Notes under the pieces: model-generated
Database searches by the model: none
What the model was told of the DNA's origin: nothing
Seen by the model: only the letters and a program-made list of their open reading frames with translations
Origin: Shimazuella soli
GTDB taxonomy: Bacteria; Bacillota; Bacilli; Thermoactinomycetales; Thermoactinomycetaceae
NCBI RefSeq assembly: GCF_022511585.1
Contig: NZ_JAKWBN010000005.1
Location: 1 to 64,000 of the forward strand
Direction of reading: 5' to 3'
Length of the DNA: 64,000 bases
Translations under genes and position numbers: made by a program
Part shown: piece by piece, positions 10,709 through 19,487 of the stretch
Layout of the letters: each line of letters starts with the position of its first letter
How positions within the stretch are numbered: the first letter of the stretch is position 1

Positions 10709-12130
10709 ATGACTACGATACCAGAACTATCCGAGTATAAATATGGTTTCCGCGATAAAGACGTGTCTGTGTTCCGTGCCAAACGTGGACTTACTCGTGA
10801 AATCGTAGAAGAGATTTCGAAAATGAAAGGCGAACCAGATTGGATGCTGGAATTTCGCTTAAAATCTCTCGAACAGTTTTATAAAATGCCAATGCCAAGT
10901 AACCTAAATAGCAAATGGTTTTCTTTGTTGCCTGGTAAATTGGATGAACTAAACTTTGATGACATCACTTACTATGTAAAACCTTCCGAACGACAAGGGA
11001 AAACATGGGAAGAAGTACCTGATGAGATTAAACAAACCTTTGATAAACTAGGGATTCCGGAAGCAGAGCAAAAGTTTCTAGCAGGGGTATCTGCTCAGTA
11101 TGAATCAGAGGTAGTTTATCACAACATGCAAAAAGAACTGGAAGAACAAGGGGTTATTTTCTGCGATACGGATACTGCTGTACGCGAGTATCCAGAGTTA
11201 CTCAAAGAATACTTTGGTACAGTTGTTCCTCCAGCAGATAACAAGTTTGCTGCATTGAACAGTGCAGTATGGAGCGGTGGCAGCTTCATCTATGTTCCAA
11301 AAGGCGTGAAATGCGAAGTACCACTGCAAGCATACTTCCGCATTAACTCTGAAAATATGGGACAATTTGAACGTACCTTGATTATTGCCGACGAAGGAAG
11401 CTTTGTGCACTATGTAGAAGGATGTACAGCTCCTGTGTACAGCACCAACTCTTTGCACAGTGCTGTAGTGGAGATCATTGTTAAAGACAACGCACGTTGT
11501 CGTTACACGACGATCCAAAACTGGGCTCCAAACATCTATAACTTGGTAACCAAACGTGCGGTTGCAGAACGTGGTGCACATATGGAGTGGGTCGATGGTA
11601 ACATCGGAAGTAAACTGACGATGAAATACCCAGCAGTTGTCATGAAAGGTGAAGGTGCAAAAGCAGACGTTCTTTCCATCGCAGTAGCTGGTAAAGATCA
11701 ACACCAAGATGCAGGAGCAAAAGTTACCGCACTCGCACCAAACTGTACGGCTACGATTATCTCCAAATCGATCAGTAAACAAGGTGGAAAAGTAACTTAC
11801 CGTGGATTGACAAGCTTTGGCCGCAACTCCGAAGGCTCTAAAGCAAATGTAAAATGTGACACCTTAATCTTGGATAATGAATCGACTTCCGATACGATTC
11901 CTTACAATGAGATCAAAAACGATAACATCATCTTGGAACACGAAGCGACAGTTTCCAAAGTGAGCGAAGATCAACTCTTCTACTTGATGAGCCGTGGACT
12001 TTCAGAAAACGAAGCAACACAGATGATTATCATGGGCTTTATTGAACCATTTACGAAAGAACTGCCAATGGAATATGCTGTTGAGATGAACCGCTTGATT
12101 AAGTTTGAGATGGAAGGTTCTATTGGTTAA
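10709..12130 (+). CDS. sufB: Fe-S cluster assembly scaffold SufB
   Basis: 473 residues, the main scaffold on which the cluster is built. The N-terminus [18 protein letters not shown] and the core [26 protein letters not shown] are nearly family consensus. The conserved cysteine in [13 protein letters not shown] and the [19 protein letters not shown] segment are present. A strong AAGGAGG precedes the ATG. It closes the operon, with a terminator about ten bases after its stop. Codon use is close to neighbouring housekeeping genes and somewhat more GC-rich, as expected for a highly expressed gene. Confidence 0.98.
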   Translation: MTTIPELSEYKYGFRDKDVSVFRAKRGLTREIVEEISKMKGEPDWMLEFRLKSLEQFYKMPMPSNLNSKWFSLLPGKLDELNFDDITYYVKPSERQGKTWEEVPDEIKQTFDKLGIPEAEQKFLAGVSAQYESEVVYHNMQKELEEQGVIFCDTDTAVREYPELLKEYFGTVVPPADNKFAALNSAVWSGGSFIYVPKGVKCEVPLQAYFRINSENMGQFERTLIIADEGSFVHYVEGCTAPVYSTNSLHSAVVEIIVKDNARCRYTTIQNWAPNIYNLVTKRAVAERGAHMEWVDGNIGSKLTMKYPAVVMKGEGAKADVLSIAVAGKDQHQDAGAKVTALAPNCTATIISKSISKQGGKVTYRGLTSFGRNSEGSKANVKCDTLILDNESTSDTIPYNEIKNDNIILEHEATVSKVSEDQLFYLMSRGLSENEATQMIIMGFIEPFTKELPMEYAVEMNRLIKFEMEGSIG

Positions 12131-12140
12131 TTATTTTTGG

Positions 12141-12172
12141 AAGTCCCTTTGCTGAAAGGCAGAGGGATTTTC
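12141..12172 (+). terminator. Intrinsic terminator of the suf operon
   Basis: TCCCTTTGC pairs with GCAGAGGGA (one wobble) across a six-base loop and is followed by TTTTCT. Confidence 0.85.
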
Positions 12173-12270
12173 TGTATGTATTCGGATAAGGAATGAAGAG
12201 GGAGTCGCCTTTATTTGTTTGGGAATTTCCCTTATAATTAAAATAGTAGTCACGTCGACAAGGAGCAGCC

Positions 12271-12774
12271 ATGACCGCGATGCCCAAGACCACTTTCGTC
12301 TTCCTCGATCTCGCCGTCAAGCAGGTGCTGGTCGGCCGTCGGAAGGGGCGGAGCTGGTACACGAACAAGCTCAACTACAAGCCGTCCAAGCGACTTCAGG
12401 GTGTGATCGAAGCACTTGACGCACAGGAGGTTACTGCCAACGAATGGTGGGACCACTACGTGTACATCCTGAACTATGAGCTGGGTCGACTCGGTTCGCA
12501 CAAGTTGGAGACGAACACCAAGCTCCCCACCATCAGCAAGATGTGCATGATGTCCGACGGGAGCTGGGCCTACAACCGACTTTTGAAGTCTTTCGCAGAA
12601 GGGAAGCGGAAGGAAGTGCAGGAGTTCACGTGTGCATACAGGGACCTGGATCTGGATCTGACGATCGCGTGTCTCGACATGATGGACTACCTGACCTCCG
12701 AGGGTCTGCAGAACACTCAGGTGTTCGTAGCTCTTGTTGAGCTTCTCCCCGGAGCGCAGAAGGGACTCGAATAG
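12271..12774 (+). CDS. GC-rich orphan protein, 167 residues, likely transferred
   Basis: I do not recognise this family. The frame is open over its full length with AAGGAG five bases before the ATG, and the codons strongly prefer C or G in the third position. Bases 12301-12360 are 67% GC by hand count, against 37% for 12181-12240 upstream. The protein looks globular and helical, with a basic N-terminal third (VLVGRRKGRSWYTNK), a WWDHYVYILNYELGR helix and a LDLDLTIACLDMMDYL segment. There is no signal peptide or obvious catalytic motif. A native-looking TATAAT (12232-12237) lies upstream and a GC-rich hairpin downstream, so it is a self-contained cassette. Phage or actinobacterial origin is plausible but unproven. 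Confidence 0.7.
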   Translation: MTAMPKTTFVFLDLAVKQVLVGRRKGRSWYTNKLNYKPSKRLQGVIEALDAQEVTANEWWDHYVYILNYELGRLGSHKLETNTKLPTISKMCMMSDGSWAYNRLLKSFAEGKRKEVQEFTCAYRDLDLDLTIACLDMMDYLTSEGLQNTQVFVALVELLPGAQKGLE

Positions 12775-12797
12775 AGGGCCCAGACGGCGTGACGCAT

Positions 12798-12840
12798 CCC
12801 CGTGGGTGAGTGGATCTTCCGATCCGCACACTTCACGGGG
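12798..12840 (+). terminator. GC-rich hairpin of the orphan cassette
   Basis: CCCCGTG (12798-12804) pairs with CACGGGG (12834-12840). The inner arms GAGTGGATC / GATCCGCAC also pair around a TTCC loop, with one bulge and a few wobbles. There is no T-run. Its composition matches the orphan gene, not the host sequence. Confidence 0.6.
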
Positions 12841-12869
12841 CGCGACTATTTTGATTCTTTAAATAGATG

Positions 12870-12913
12870 AAAAGTAAGCCCACCTTAGAACATATGAAGG
12901 TGGGCTTACTTTT
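12870..12913. terminator. Bidirectional terminator, 17-base perfect stem
   Basis: AAAAGTAAGCCCACCTT and its exact complement flank a ten-base loop. The stem includes the stop codon of the minus-strand esterase gene. Confidence 0.92.
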
Positions 12914-14345
12914 CTTTAGGGTCAGAGATATCAGAAAAATAGGGAATAATTTTATCTGTAGATTTCTCACTCAAGTAATGGGGCATATGCACTTGATCGA
13001 TAAATAAAATCCCATCATATTGATCTTTTGGTACTAATTGCTCATCCCAACCTCCCCAATCTAAAATACCACGCTTCGTATACATCCATGAAGTTTCCTC
13101 TCGTTTTTTTGCCCGCGATAGATCGACAAATAAATTCGGATATCCTGCTTTACTTAGAATAGATTCCACGGTTCCTATTGGATGTGGATACTGCACTTTA
13201 AGAGGTTTACGATCGTTTAAAGCAGAGACACCCCGATTCATATAGAGTCCAATGATATAAGATTGTTGTCTGATTTTAGCTGGTAATAAGTGATCTAAGC
13301 TATTGACAGACCTGCGGTTAGGATTTTGCGTTTGCGGATTGTTTTTTCGAATATGAAGATTATGTGCCCAGACGATAATTTTTTGATTGGGGTAAAGTGT
13401 CTCAGTCAACCAGACCAAATTTTTGGACATCGCTTGATCACGTGCGACATAATAGTCATCAAATGCTTTGTTGGCTAAGGGTTTATTTCCTGCTTGCAGG
13501 TAGTTATTATAGGACACATAAAAGGGCATCACTTTTGTTACAGAATGAATGCGATCTTGTAATACATATTGGGTTCCTTTTAACAAGTTAGGTGAATTTG
13601 GATAGATTTGAGATAATTTTTTTTCGTGTCTTTTCGTAAATTGATATAACGTTTGATATGCCCCAATCATTTTCTGCTGATCATGATGAAAAGCTTCTAT
13701 GTCAGACTGCTGGAGGGACTCAGCAAATCGTTCTTCTGTTCGTTTTGCTAACTTTCCCATTTGCGGGTCAATCTTTTGAAACCAGTTGCTTAAAAATGTC
13801 CCATAAGAACCAACCGGCTGCATATCCATTCCTGCTAGTTGCAGACGATTTTGGGTTGTACTGTTTTTCTTTATATATTCAAAAAGGGGCAGTCCTTCTT
13901 TTGTCTGCCAAATATCAAATAATCCATCTTTCATGGATTGTACGGCTGCCTGTTTGTCTATCTGAGCATCTACCGCGAATAATTCCCCTAGCCCTGATTC
14001 AAATGCGAGTACTTGATATCCTTGTTTTTCATGGAGATACTGGACAAGACGTACTTTTGTAGAATTAAATTCTGCTGCTCCATGTGAACTCTCTCCTAAA
14101 AATACAATGCGTTTGTTTTTCAGGACTTGATCCAAAAAGCGTAGATCTCGATAATAATCTCCTACTTCTGGGCGGGTTTTTTCAATTGGGTGGCTGTTCA
14201 TTTTCAGCCACTTTTGCCATTTCGGATTTTCGGGATTTTCTGCTTGGGCTTGAAAAATTGCAAGAAGGGGGGTCAAGCTTAAACAAATAACCATCATCCA
14301 AAGGAATTTGTGTGAAAGATGAAATTTGTTTTTTATATGAATCAT
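12906..14345 (-). CDS. Secreted erythromycin esterase family protein
   Basis: 479 residues. The N-terminus has a basic start (MIHIKNKFHLSHK), a hydrophobic core to about residue 31 and an AQA-E signal cleavage site, so the protein is exported. The mature part carries the family motifs RIVFLGESSHGAAEFN (catalytic histidine and glutamate region), VLAFESGLGE and IIVWAHNLHIRKN. Known members hydrolyse macrolide lactones, but many homologues, including succinoglycan-biosynthesis types, do other ester chemistry. Resistance should not be assumed. It is monocistronic and ends in a strong bidirectional terminator. Confidence 0.85.
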   Translation of the reverse strand: MIHIKNKFHLSHKFLWMMVICLSLTPLLAIFQAQAENPENPKWQKWLKMNSHPIEKTRPEVGDYYRDLRFLDQVLKNKRIVFLGESSHGAAEFNSTKVRLVQYLHEKQGYQVLAFESGLGELFAVDAQIDKQAAVQSMKDGLFDIWQTKEGLPLFEYIKKNSTTQNRLQLAGMDMQPVGSYGTFLSNWFQKIDPQMGKLAKRTEERFAESLQQSDIEAFHHDQQKMIGAYQTLYQFTKRHEKKLSQIYPNSPNLLKGTQYVLQDRIHSVTKVMPFYVSYNNYLQAGNKPLANKAFDDYYVARDQAMSKNLVWLTETLYPNQKIIVWAHNLHIRKNNPQTQNPNRRSVNSLDHLLPAKIRQQSYIIGLYMNRGVSALNDRKPLKVQYPHPIGTVESILSKAGYPNLFVDLSRAKKREETSWMYTKRGILDWGGWDEQLVPKDQYDGILFIDQVHMPHYLSEKSTDKIIPYFSDISDPKEK

Positions 14346-14489
14346 TACCTTCTCCTCATGGTGTTAATTTTATGAAATCTCCTTATGTGTTTTATTATAA
14401 AGTTTAATTATATTATGAATCTATTTGAAATATATTGTAGAAAGAATGAATTTTACTTTCCGATGGTTTGACGATAAAGATACAAAAAA

Positions 14490-14520
14490 CCCCTCTTCTT
14501 TAACTAGGTAAGAAGAGAGG
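14490..14520 (-). terminator. Terminator-like hairpin
   Basis: CTCTTCTT / AAGAAGAG around an eight-base loop. On the minus strand it is followed by GGGGTTTTTTG, so it could back up the terminator of the SH3-like gene. Confidence 0.5.
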
Positions 14521-14593
14521 ATTTTATACAATGATGTATACAAGTTAATGATTTTCTTGACCAATGTGTTTAGATTAGCAAATTAGATGAAAG

Positions 14594-14625
14594 AAAAGAG
14601 GGCAGAAAAGTCGCCTCTTTTTTTT
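14594..14625 (-). terminator. Terminator behind the SH3-like gene
   Basis: AAAAGAGG / CCTCTTTT with a 12-base loop, flanked by A and T runs so that it can work both ways. Confidence 0.75.
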
Positions 14626-14636
14626 GATATATGATA

Positions 14637-15002
14637 TTATCGACAAGGAAGACCAGATCCACTATCAGAACCGGTATAAATATAAGTATCGGAAACATAG
14701 CCATAAATGGAAACGCCAGCATGGTCTTTTCCAAGATAAATTTTATCCCAAATGTTACTGGTGCCAAAGTAGCCGCTTACCGTTGTTCCTGTTGTATAGC
14801 AACGATAACTTACAACTTGGCCATCGTATACTTTGCCAATCACTGTTCCTGTAGAAGTTGATGGATAATCACGCACATAGATATAGTTACCTGAAGTACT
14901 TGTAACTACCTCGTACAATTGATAGGCAAAAGCTTGAGAAGTGAATCCAAATAAAGTTAGAACAAGGGTAAACATTGCTGTGATTGATAATCTCTTTTTC
15001 AT
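14637..15002 (-). CDS. Small secreted SH3-like protein
   Basis: 121 residues. A classical signal peptide (MKKRLSITAMFTLVLTLFGF, then SQAFA) ends near residue 26. The mature 95 residues are rich in Tyr, Thr, Ser and Gly and follow the bacterial SH3 pattern, with YIYVRDYPSTSTGTVIGKVYDGQVVSY in the usual N-V-R position and IWDKIYLG...GYVSDTYIY as the later strand. Two cysteines (in SYRCYTT and the C-terminal LPCR) could form a disulfide. It is likely wall-associated or extracellular. No enzyme domain is attached. Confidence 0.72.
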   Translation of the reverse strand: MKKRLSITAMFTLVLTLFGFTSQAFAYQLYEVVTSTSGNYIYVRDYPSTSTGTVIGKVYDGQVVSYRCYTTGTTVSGYFGTSNIWDKIYLGKDHAGVSIYGYVSDTYIYTGSDSGSGLPCR

Positions 15003-15076
15003 GATGATACCCCTTTCATTTTATATATTATTAATATAATTTAAATTTTAAATAATAGAAAGAGGGTGATGCAAAA

Positions 15077-15169
15077 ATGATTAGATGGCTGGGTAAAAAT
15101 TTTTATTTTGTTTTGTTATTTGCTCTGATCATTTTCTTTTTGGTATTTATGGGAGCTCGCTTCTTTTGA
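15077..15169 (+). CDS. 30-residue single-span membrane protein
   Basis: The frame opens with MIRWLGKN, continues as an uninterrupted hydrophobic helix of about 18 residues (FVLLFALIIFFLVFMG) and ends ARFF. GAGGGTG lies eight bases before the ATG, and a bidirectional terminator starts only five bases after the stop. That compact gene anatomy is the main evidence. Family unknown; a small membrane regulator or sporulation peptide is possible. Confidence 0.55.
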   Translation: MIRWLGKNFYFVLLFALIIFFLVFMGARFF

Positions 15170-15173
15170 ATAA

Positions 15174-15213
15174 AAAAAGAAGCTAACTTTTATGATGTAG
15201 TTAGCTTCTTTTA
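15174..15213. terminator. Bidirectional terminator between the mini-gene and dnaI
   Basis: AAGAAGCTAACT / AGTTAGCTTCTT with a roughly ten-base loop, A-rich before and T-rich after. It serves the plus-strand mini-gene and the minus-strand dnaI operon. Confidence 0.88.
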
Positions 15214-16158
15214 TATATGGTTTTCACTTCTACGGTTGACTCCATCGACAAAGATCGGTTGTACAAAGTGCTTGATTCGTTCCATGATTCTTTTGCCTTT
15301 GATGAGTTCTTCGCCGCCTTTTGGAGTATTGGAGAAGTAATCTTCTAATTCTTCTAAGGTTAGGTTGGAGGTGAAAATAATCGGTAAACGTTCTGTCATA
15401 CGATATTGTAAGATGACACCTAAAATATCATCTCGAATCCAAGGTGTTAAAGATTCTGCGCCTATATCATCCAATATCAGCAAAGGTGCTGTTTTGACAA
15501 CTTCTAGTTTTTCTGTGATTCCTTCCCCATTTTGCGAGATTGCATTTTTCATTTCGGAAAACAAAGCAGATGTATGAATCATCAATGTAGAAACGCCATA
15601 CACTGCTAGTTCATTCATGATAGCTCCTGCCAGATAGCTTTTGCCAACACCGAAATCCCCGTACAAATAAAGTCCCCTAGTCGCTTTGTCATCCCGAAAT
15701 GCGACACAAAAATGAAGTGCAGCCTGAAAAGCTTTTGCGCGCTTCGCTTCTAAGACAAATGTTTCAAATGTTGCTTTTTGGATATCGGAAGGGATTTGTT
15801 CACAGCGTATAAGAGAACGTCGACGTTTTGCTTCTTCTTCAGCACGCTGAAAACGACAAGGTTGCATTTGCAGGTCAAAAAAACCATTGTACTCGATTAG
15901 TTTTGGAAAATGACCAGTGATTATATTCGTACATCCTTCAAGACCACGACAATTTTCACAGGCTGTTTTTTCCGTAACATATTGTTTTACGTTAGGAATA
16001 GAGCGCCAATAGGTGGAGAGCGGAATATCTGGATGTGCTTGCATAAATGATTGAAGTTGTTTATTTTGTTGCAATCTTTGAAAGACAGCACGTTTTGCTT
16101 TCTCTGCACCACTGCTAGAGAAAGGAGAGACTTGTTTTAGGGCTTTCATCCAATCCAT
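15211..16158 (-). CDS. dnaI: Primosomal helicase loader DnaI
   Basis: 315 residues. The N-terminal domain holds a zinc-binding cysteine set (ACENCRGLEGC...MQPC). The AAA+ domain follows, with Walker A GDFGVGKSY near residue 167, Walker B LLILDDIGAES and sensor region TSNLTLEELEDYF. This matches B. subtilis DnaI along its whole length. DnaI loads the replicative helicase DnaC together with DnaB/DnaD. dnaI usually follows dnaB; here it is the last gene of a diaminopimelate operon, 12 bases after dapL. Confidence 0.93.
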   Translation of the reverse strand: MDWMKALKQVSPFSSSGAEKAKRAVFQRLQQNKQLQSFMQAHPDIPLSTYWRSIPNVKQYVTEKTACENCRGLEGCTNIITGHFPKLIEYNGFFDLQMQPCRFQRAEEEAKRRRSLIRCEQIPSDIQKATFETFVLEAKRAKAFQAALHFCVAFRDDKATRGLYLYGDFGVGKSYLAGAIMNELAVYGVSTLMIHTSALFSEMKNAISQNGEGITEKLEVVKTAPLLILDDIGAESLTPWIRDDILGVILQYRMTERLPIIFTSNLTLEELEDYFSNTPKGGEELIKGKRIMERIKHFVQPIFVDGVNRRSENHI

Positions 16159-16170
16159 TCCCCCTGCATC

Positions 16171-17295
16171 CTAATTTCCAATCTCCTCTAGATATCGAAT
16201 CATCGTATCGATCCCGACACCAATTGCTTTTTCATCTGGGGTAATCTTCGAGTGATGTAATCCGTATGGAGTGTCCACACCAAGCCAAAATAGGAAGCCA
16301 GGAATTTCTTTTAGAAAGTAACCAAAATCTTCACCTGTCATCGCTTCCCTGCATTCTACCAATTGATACTCGGTTTTTTCCTCAACCCAGTTCATAAAAT
16401 GTTTGGTGACTGCTTCGTGATTGGTGACATCAACATATTGCATACCCCAATCGAGAATAGCTTCACATTGGAAGCTTGTACCAATACCTTGAACAATATT
16501 TTTAACACGTTGCTGCATGGTTTTCATTGTTTCTAAAGAAAGGGTACGAATGGTTCCGTTCAATTCAGCAGAACCAGCAATAATGTTTTCTTTGGTTCCT
16601 GCTGTTAATTTTCCAACAGTAAGAACGGCAGAATCCAGTGGATTCACATTACGTGAGACGATTGTTTGGAGTTGGGTGAAAAGTTGTGTTGCAGCCACTA
16701 CCATATCATTCGTTTGATGCGGATAAGCAGCATGACCTGATTTTCCGATGAGCTGGATATGAATCTCAGACGTATTAGCAAATAAAATGCCCGGGCGAGT
16801 AGCAATGGTACCTACTGGATATTCAGGAGCAATATGCAAGGCAAAGATCATATCTGGTTTCCAAGATTGAAACTCGATGCTTTTCATCATCGGTTCTGCT
16901 CCACCTGGTCCTTCTTCTGCTGGCTGGAAGATAAAAATAAGGTCATCTTGCACTGGATGATAGGAAAAATGGTGAACCAATCCAAGGGCAATCGTCATGT
17001 GAAGATCATGTCCGCAAGCATGCATATATCCAGGATGAGTAGATTGAAACTCATAACCAGTTTCTTCTTGAATCGGCAATCCATCCATATCTGTACGAAA
17101 GCCAATTCGTTTGCGTGGTGCTGTTCCAGAAACTTTGACAATAATACCTGTTTTCCAAGTTTTTAATTCTATATTAGGTAAATCTTTTAACTGAGAGAGA
17201 AGAAATGCTTGTGTTTTTTCTTCTAAGTATCCAGGTTCCGGTATCTCATGTAATTGTCGTCTGATTTGTATCCATTTGTCCAAAGAAACAGTCAT
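16171..17295 (-). CDS. dapL: N-acetyldiaminopimelate deacetylase (M20D)
   Basis: 374 residues of the M20D amidohydrolase family. The metal-site motifs [15 protein letters not shown] and [15 protein letters not shown] are intact, as are PAEEGPGGA and the C-terminal H in GLHHSKI. It removes acetate from N-acetyl-LL-diaminopimelate, the last step of the acetylase branch of lysine and peptidoglycan precursor synthesis. The deacetylase assignment rests on the neighbouring dapH. Close relatives act on other N-acyl amino acids. GGAG about 14 bases and AAAGG six bases before the ATG overlap the upstream stop. Confidence 0.9.
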   Translation of the reverse strand: MTVSLDKWIQIRRQLHEIPEPGYLEEKTQAFLLSQLKDLPNIELKTWKTGIIVKVSGTAPRKRIGFRTDMDGLPIQEETGYEFQSTHPGYMHACGHDLHMTIALGLVHHFSYHPVQDDLIFIFQPAEEGPGGAEPMMKSIEFQSWKPDMIFALHIAPEYPVGTIATRPGILFANTSEIHIQLIGKSGHAAYPHQTNDMVVAATQLFTQLQTIVSRNVNPLDSAVLTVGKLTAGTKENIIAGSAELNGTIRTLSLETMKTMQQRVKNIVQGIGTSFQCEAILDWGMQYVDVTNHEAVTKHFMNWVEEKTEYQLVECREAMTGEDFGYFLKEIPGFLFWLGVDTPYGLHHSKITPDEKAIGVGIDTMIRYLEEIGN

Positions 17296-17301
17296 ATGCC
17301 T

Positions 17302-18504
17302 TTACTCCATTTTCGCTAATAATTGATGAAAAATATCGATAAAGTGCGTTACTTCCTCTTTTGTCAAAGTCAAAGGTGGTAACAATCGAATTATGGTACC
17401 TGCTGTAATATTGATTAAGATTCCATTCTCTAAAAATTCCTGACGGAGTTGTTCGATAGATGTTTTGCTGAGTGTGGTGATGATTCCAATCATCATACCA
17501 CGCCCATTGATCTGTTCGATAAGAGCTGGGAATTTCCTTTGTAGTTTTTGTAATTCACTCCATAGGAAATCGGCGACTTCTTTTCCCTTTTCCAGTTGAT
17601 GTTGCTCAATCAATACATCTAAAACCGCATTACCTAAAGCTGCGGAAAGGGGAGAAGGAGAGAAAGTAGTTCCATGATCACCTGGTTGGAATGTGTTTTT
17701 TAGTTTCTGTCCTGCAATGATTCCCCCTAGAGGTAAGCCTCCGCCTATACCTTTAGCAAAAAGGATCAAGTCAGGTTTCAAATCATAAGCTTGGTAAGCA
17801 AATAATGTTCCTGTTCTTCCGACACCTGTCTGGATTTCATCCAAGCAGAATAACATATTTTTTTCTTGACAGAGAGCTTGCGCTGTCTCTAAAAATTGTT
17901 GTGTCAGAGGTAAGATGCCTCCAGCACCGAGAATAGGCTCTACTAAGATAGCAGCAGGATGATGCTTTTCACATATGTCTTTTAAGCCAGCAATATCATT
18001 CATGTTCACTTCATAAATAGAAATTGGTAATGTTGGAAAGTCCTGATAAATGCCAGGTTGACGTGTTAAGCGCAGAGCTCCAAGTGTTCTACCGTGAAAA
18101 CTATTTTTGAGAACAATGATTCCTTCTTTGGGTTCTTCTTGTCGGCTAATCCATTTATGAATGCTCTTGATCGCAGCTTCCGTTGCTTCTGCTCCAGTAC
18201 TACAGAAGTATACTTTTCCATCCTCGAGCGTATTGTCTACCAATCGCTTCGCCAATCGAATAGCTGGAGGATTATAGAAAAAATTCGATATATGAAGGAA
18301 GCGCTCAGCTTGTGTAGCCAGCGCATTCATCAAATACGGATGGGAGTGCCCTAAAATATTTACTGCTAGTCCTGTGAATAAATCTAAATACCGCTTTTCG
18401 TTGATATCAAAAAGATAATTACCTTCGGCATGATCGATTACAAGTGGTAAACGGCTGTAAGTGGACATGAGATATTCATGATCCAACAAGGCCCAATCCG
18501 TCAT
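17302..18504 (-). CDS. Class III aminotransferase, probable N-acetyl-diaminopimelate transaminase
   Basis: 400 residues of the ArgD/ornithine type: CSTGAEATEAAIK (phosphate binding), FHGRTLGAL, LDEIQTGVGRTG (PLP aspartate) and FAKGIGGGLPLGG, whose lysine near residue 250 binds PLP. By sequence alone it would be called acetylornithine aminotransferase. It sits between dapH and dapL, seven bases from dapL, with no arg genes nearby. The likely job is therefore the amino transfer to N-acetyl-L-2-amino-6-oxopimelate, a role B. subtilis gives to the unrelated class I enzyme PatA. AGGAGG lies 11 bases before the ATG. Confidence 0.85.
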   Translation of the reverse strand: MTDWALLDHEYLMSTYSRLPLVIDHAEGNYLFDINEKRYLDLFTGLAVNILGHSHPYLMNALATQAERFLHISNFFYNPPAIRLAKRLVDNTLEDGKVYFCSTGAEATEAAIKSIHKWISRQEEPKEGIIVLKNSFHGRTLGALRLTRQPGIYQDFPTLPISIYEVNMNDIAGLKDICEKHHPAAILVEPILGAGGILPLTQQFLETAQALCQEKNMLFCLDEIQTGVGRTGTLFAYQAYDLKPDLILFAKGIGGGLPLGGIIAGQKLKNTFQPGDHGTTFSPSPLSAALGNAVLDVLIEQHQLEKGKEVADFLWSELQKLQRKFPALIEQINGRGMMIGIITTLSKTSIEQLRQEFLENGILINITAGTIIRLLPPLTLTKEEVTHFIDIFHQLLAKME

Positions 18505-18519
18505 ATTTGATGAAACCTC

Positions 18520-19230
18520 CTATAAACTGCGAAGATCTGCTAAGATTTCTGTTTTGGATTTTGTCTTTTCGTCAATTTCCTTGATAACACGAGCTGGAGT
18601 GCCTGCAACGACTACATTTGGCGGTACATCTTGTGTAACTACTGCCCCTGCTGCAACAACAGATCCATGACCTACTGTTACTCCTTCTAAAATAACTGCA
18701 TTGGCTCCTACCAGTACCTCGTCTTCAATCGTTACAGGTGCTGCTGAAGGCGGTTCAATTACTCCTGCAATCACAGCTCCCGCACCGATATGACAGTTTT
18801 TTCCGATTTGTCCGCGTCCACCTACTACAGCATTCATATCGATCATGGTTCCTTCTCCGATTACTGCACCGATATTGATCACAGCGCCCATCATGATGAT
18901 CGCTTGTTTTCCGATCTGTACATGTTCACGAATAACCGCACCAGGTTCAATACGAGCCTCTATGTCTTTTAAATCTAGTAAAGGTACACCCGAGTTACGG
19001 CGGTCATTTTCTACGACATAATCTTGTATAGCTGTTTTATTATCGCTTAATACAGGTTCAATATCTGTCCAGTTTCCAAATAAAACACCTGAATTTCCAG
19101 AAAAGAATGTTTGCACTTCATCTGGGAAAGAAAGCTTCTCAAGTTCTCCCTTTATGTAGACTTTAACAGGAGTCTTTTTTGTCGATTTTGCTATATATTG
19201 AATAATTTCCTCAGAGTTTAAATGTTGCAC
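18520..19230 (-). CDS. dapH: Tetrahydrodipicolinate N-acetyltransferase DapH
   Basis: 236 residues. The N-terminal part ([24 protein letters not shown]) is characteristic of DapH. The rest is a left-handed beta helix of hexapeptide repeats, from [16 protein letters not shown] to [30 protein letters not shown]. It acetylates L-tetrahydrodipicolinate and opens the acetylase branch. The start is GTG at 19230, with AAGGGTG nine bases upstream. It is the first gene of dapH - aminotransferase - dapL - dnaI. No lysine riboswitch fold is visible in the upstream 250 bases. Confidence 0.95.
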   Translation of the reverse strand: MQHLNSEEIIQYIAKSTKKTPVKVYIKGELEKLSFPDEVQTFFSGNSGVLFGNWTDIEPVLSDNKTAIQDYVVENDRRNSGVPLLDLKDIEARIEPGAVIREHVQIGKQAIIMMGAVINIGAVIGEGTMIDMNAVVGGRGQIGKNCHIGAGAVIAGVIEPPSAAPVTIEDEVLVGANAVILEGVTVGHGSVVAAGAVVTQDVPPNVVVAGTPARVIKEIDEKTKSKTEILADLRSL

Positions 19231-19446
19231 GTTATCGTCACCCTTTCGATCAATCTAAGTTAAAAGTATAACATAATACGAAAGCTAATGACCGTCTTCT
19301 ATGAATAAATTGCATTTCCAACCATTTACACTTTTTCTAGGAAACTATTCGTTTCTTGGAGAATTAGATTTTAATGATTACTTCCTATAGGAAATATAAA
19401 CTTGCCCTATTTTGTTTTTATGCATTTAAATGTAATCTAATACAAA

Positions 19447-19475
19447 AATAAGAACCCCAAGAGGAGTTCCTTCCA
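19447..19475 (-). terminator. Terminator of the HTH-TPR gene
   Basis: On the minus strand GAACTCC / GGGGTTC closes on TCTT and is followed by TTATTTTTG. Confidence 0.8.
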
Positions 19476-19487
19476 TTACAGAATATA

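Noticed and set aside
11198-11782. 194-codon minus-strand frame inside sufB
   Set aside because: It is a shadow of the sufB coding sequence; sufB is highly conserved.
19231-19446. Lysine riboswitch or T-box before dapH
   Set aside because: No conserved aptamer or T-box sequence is visible.
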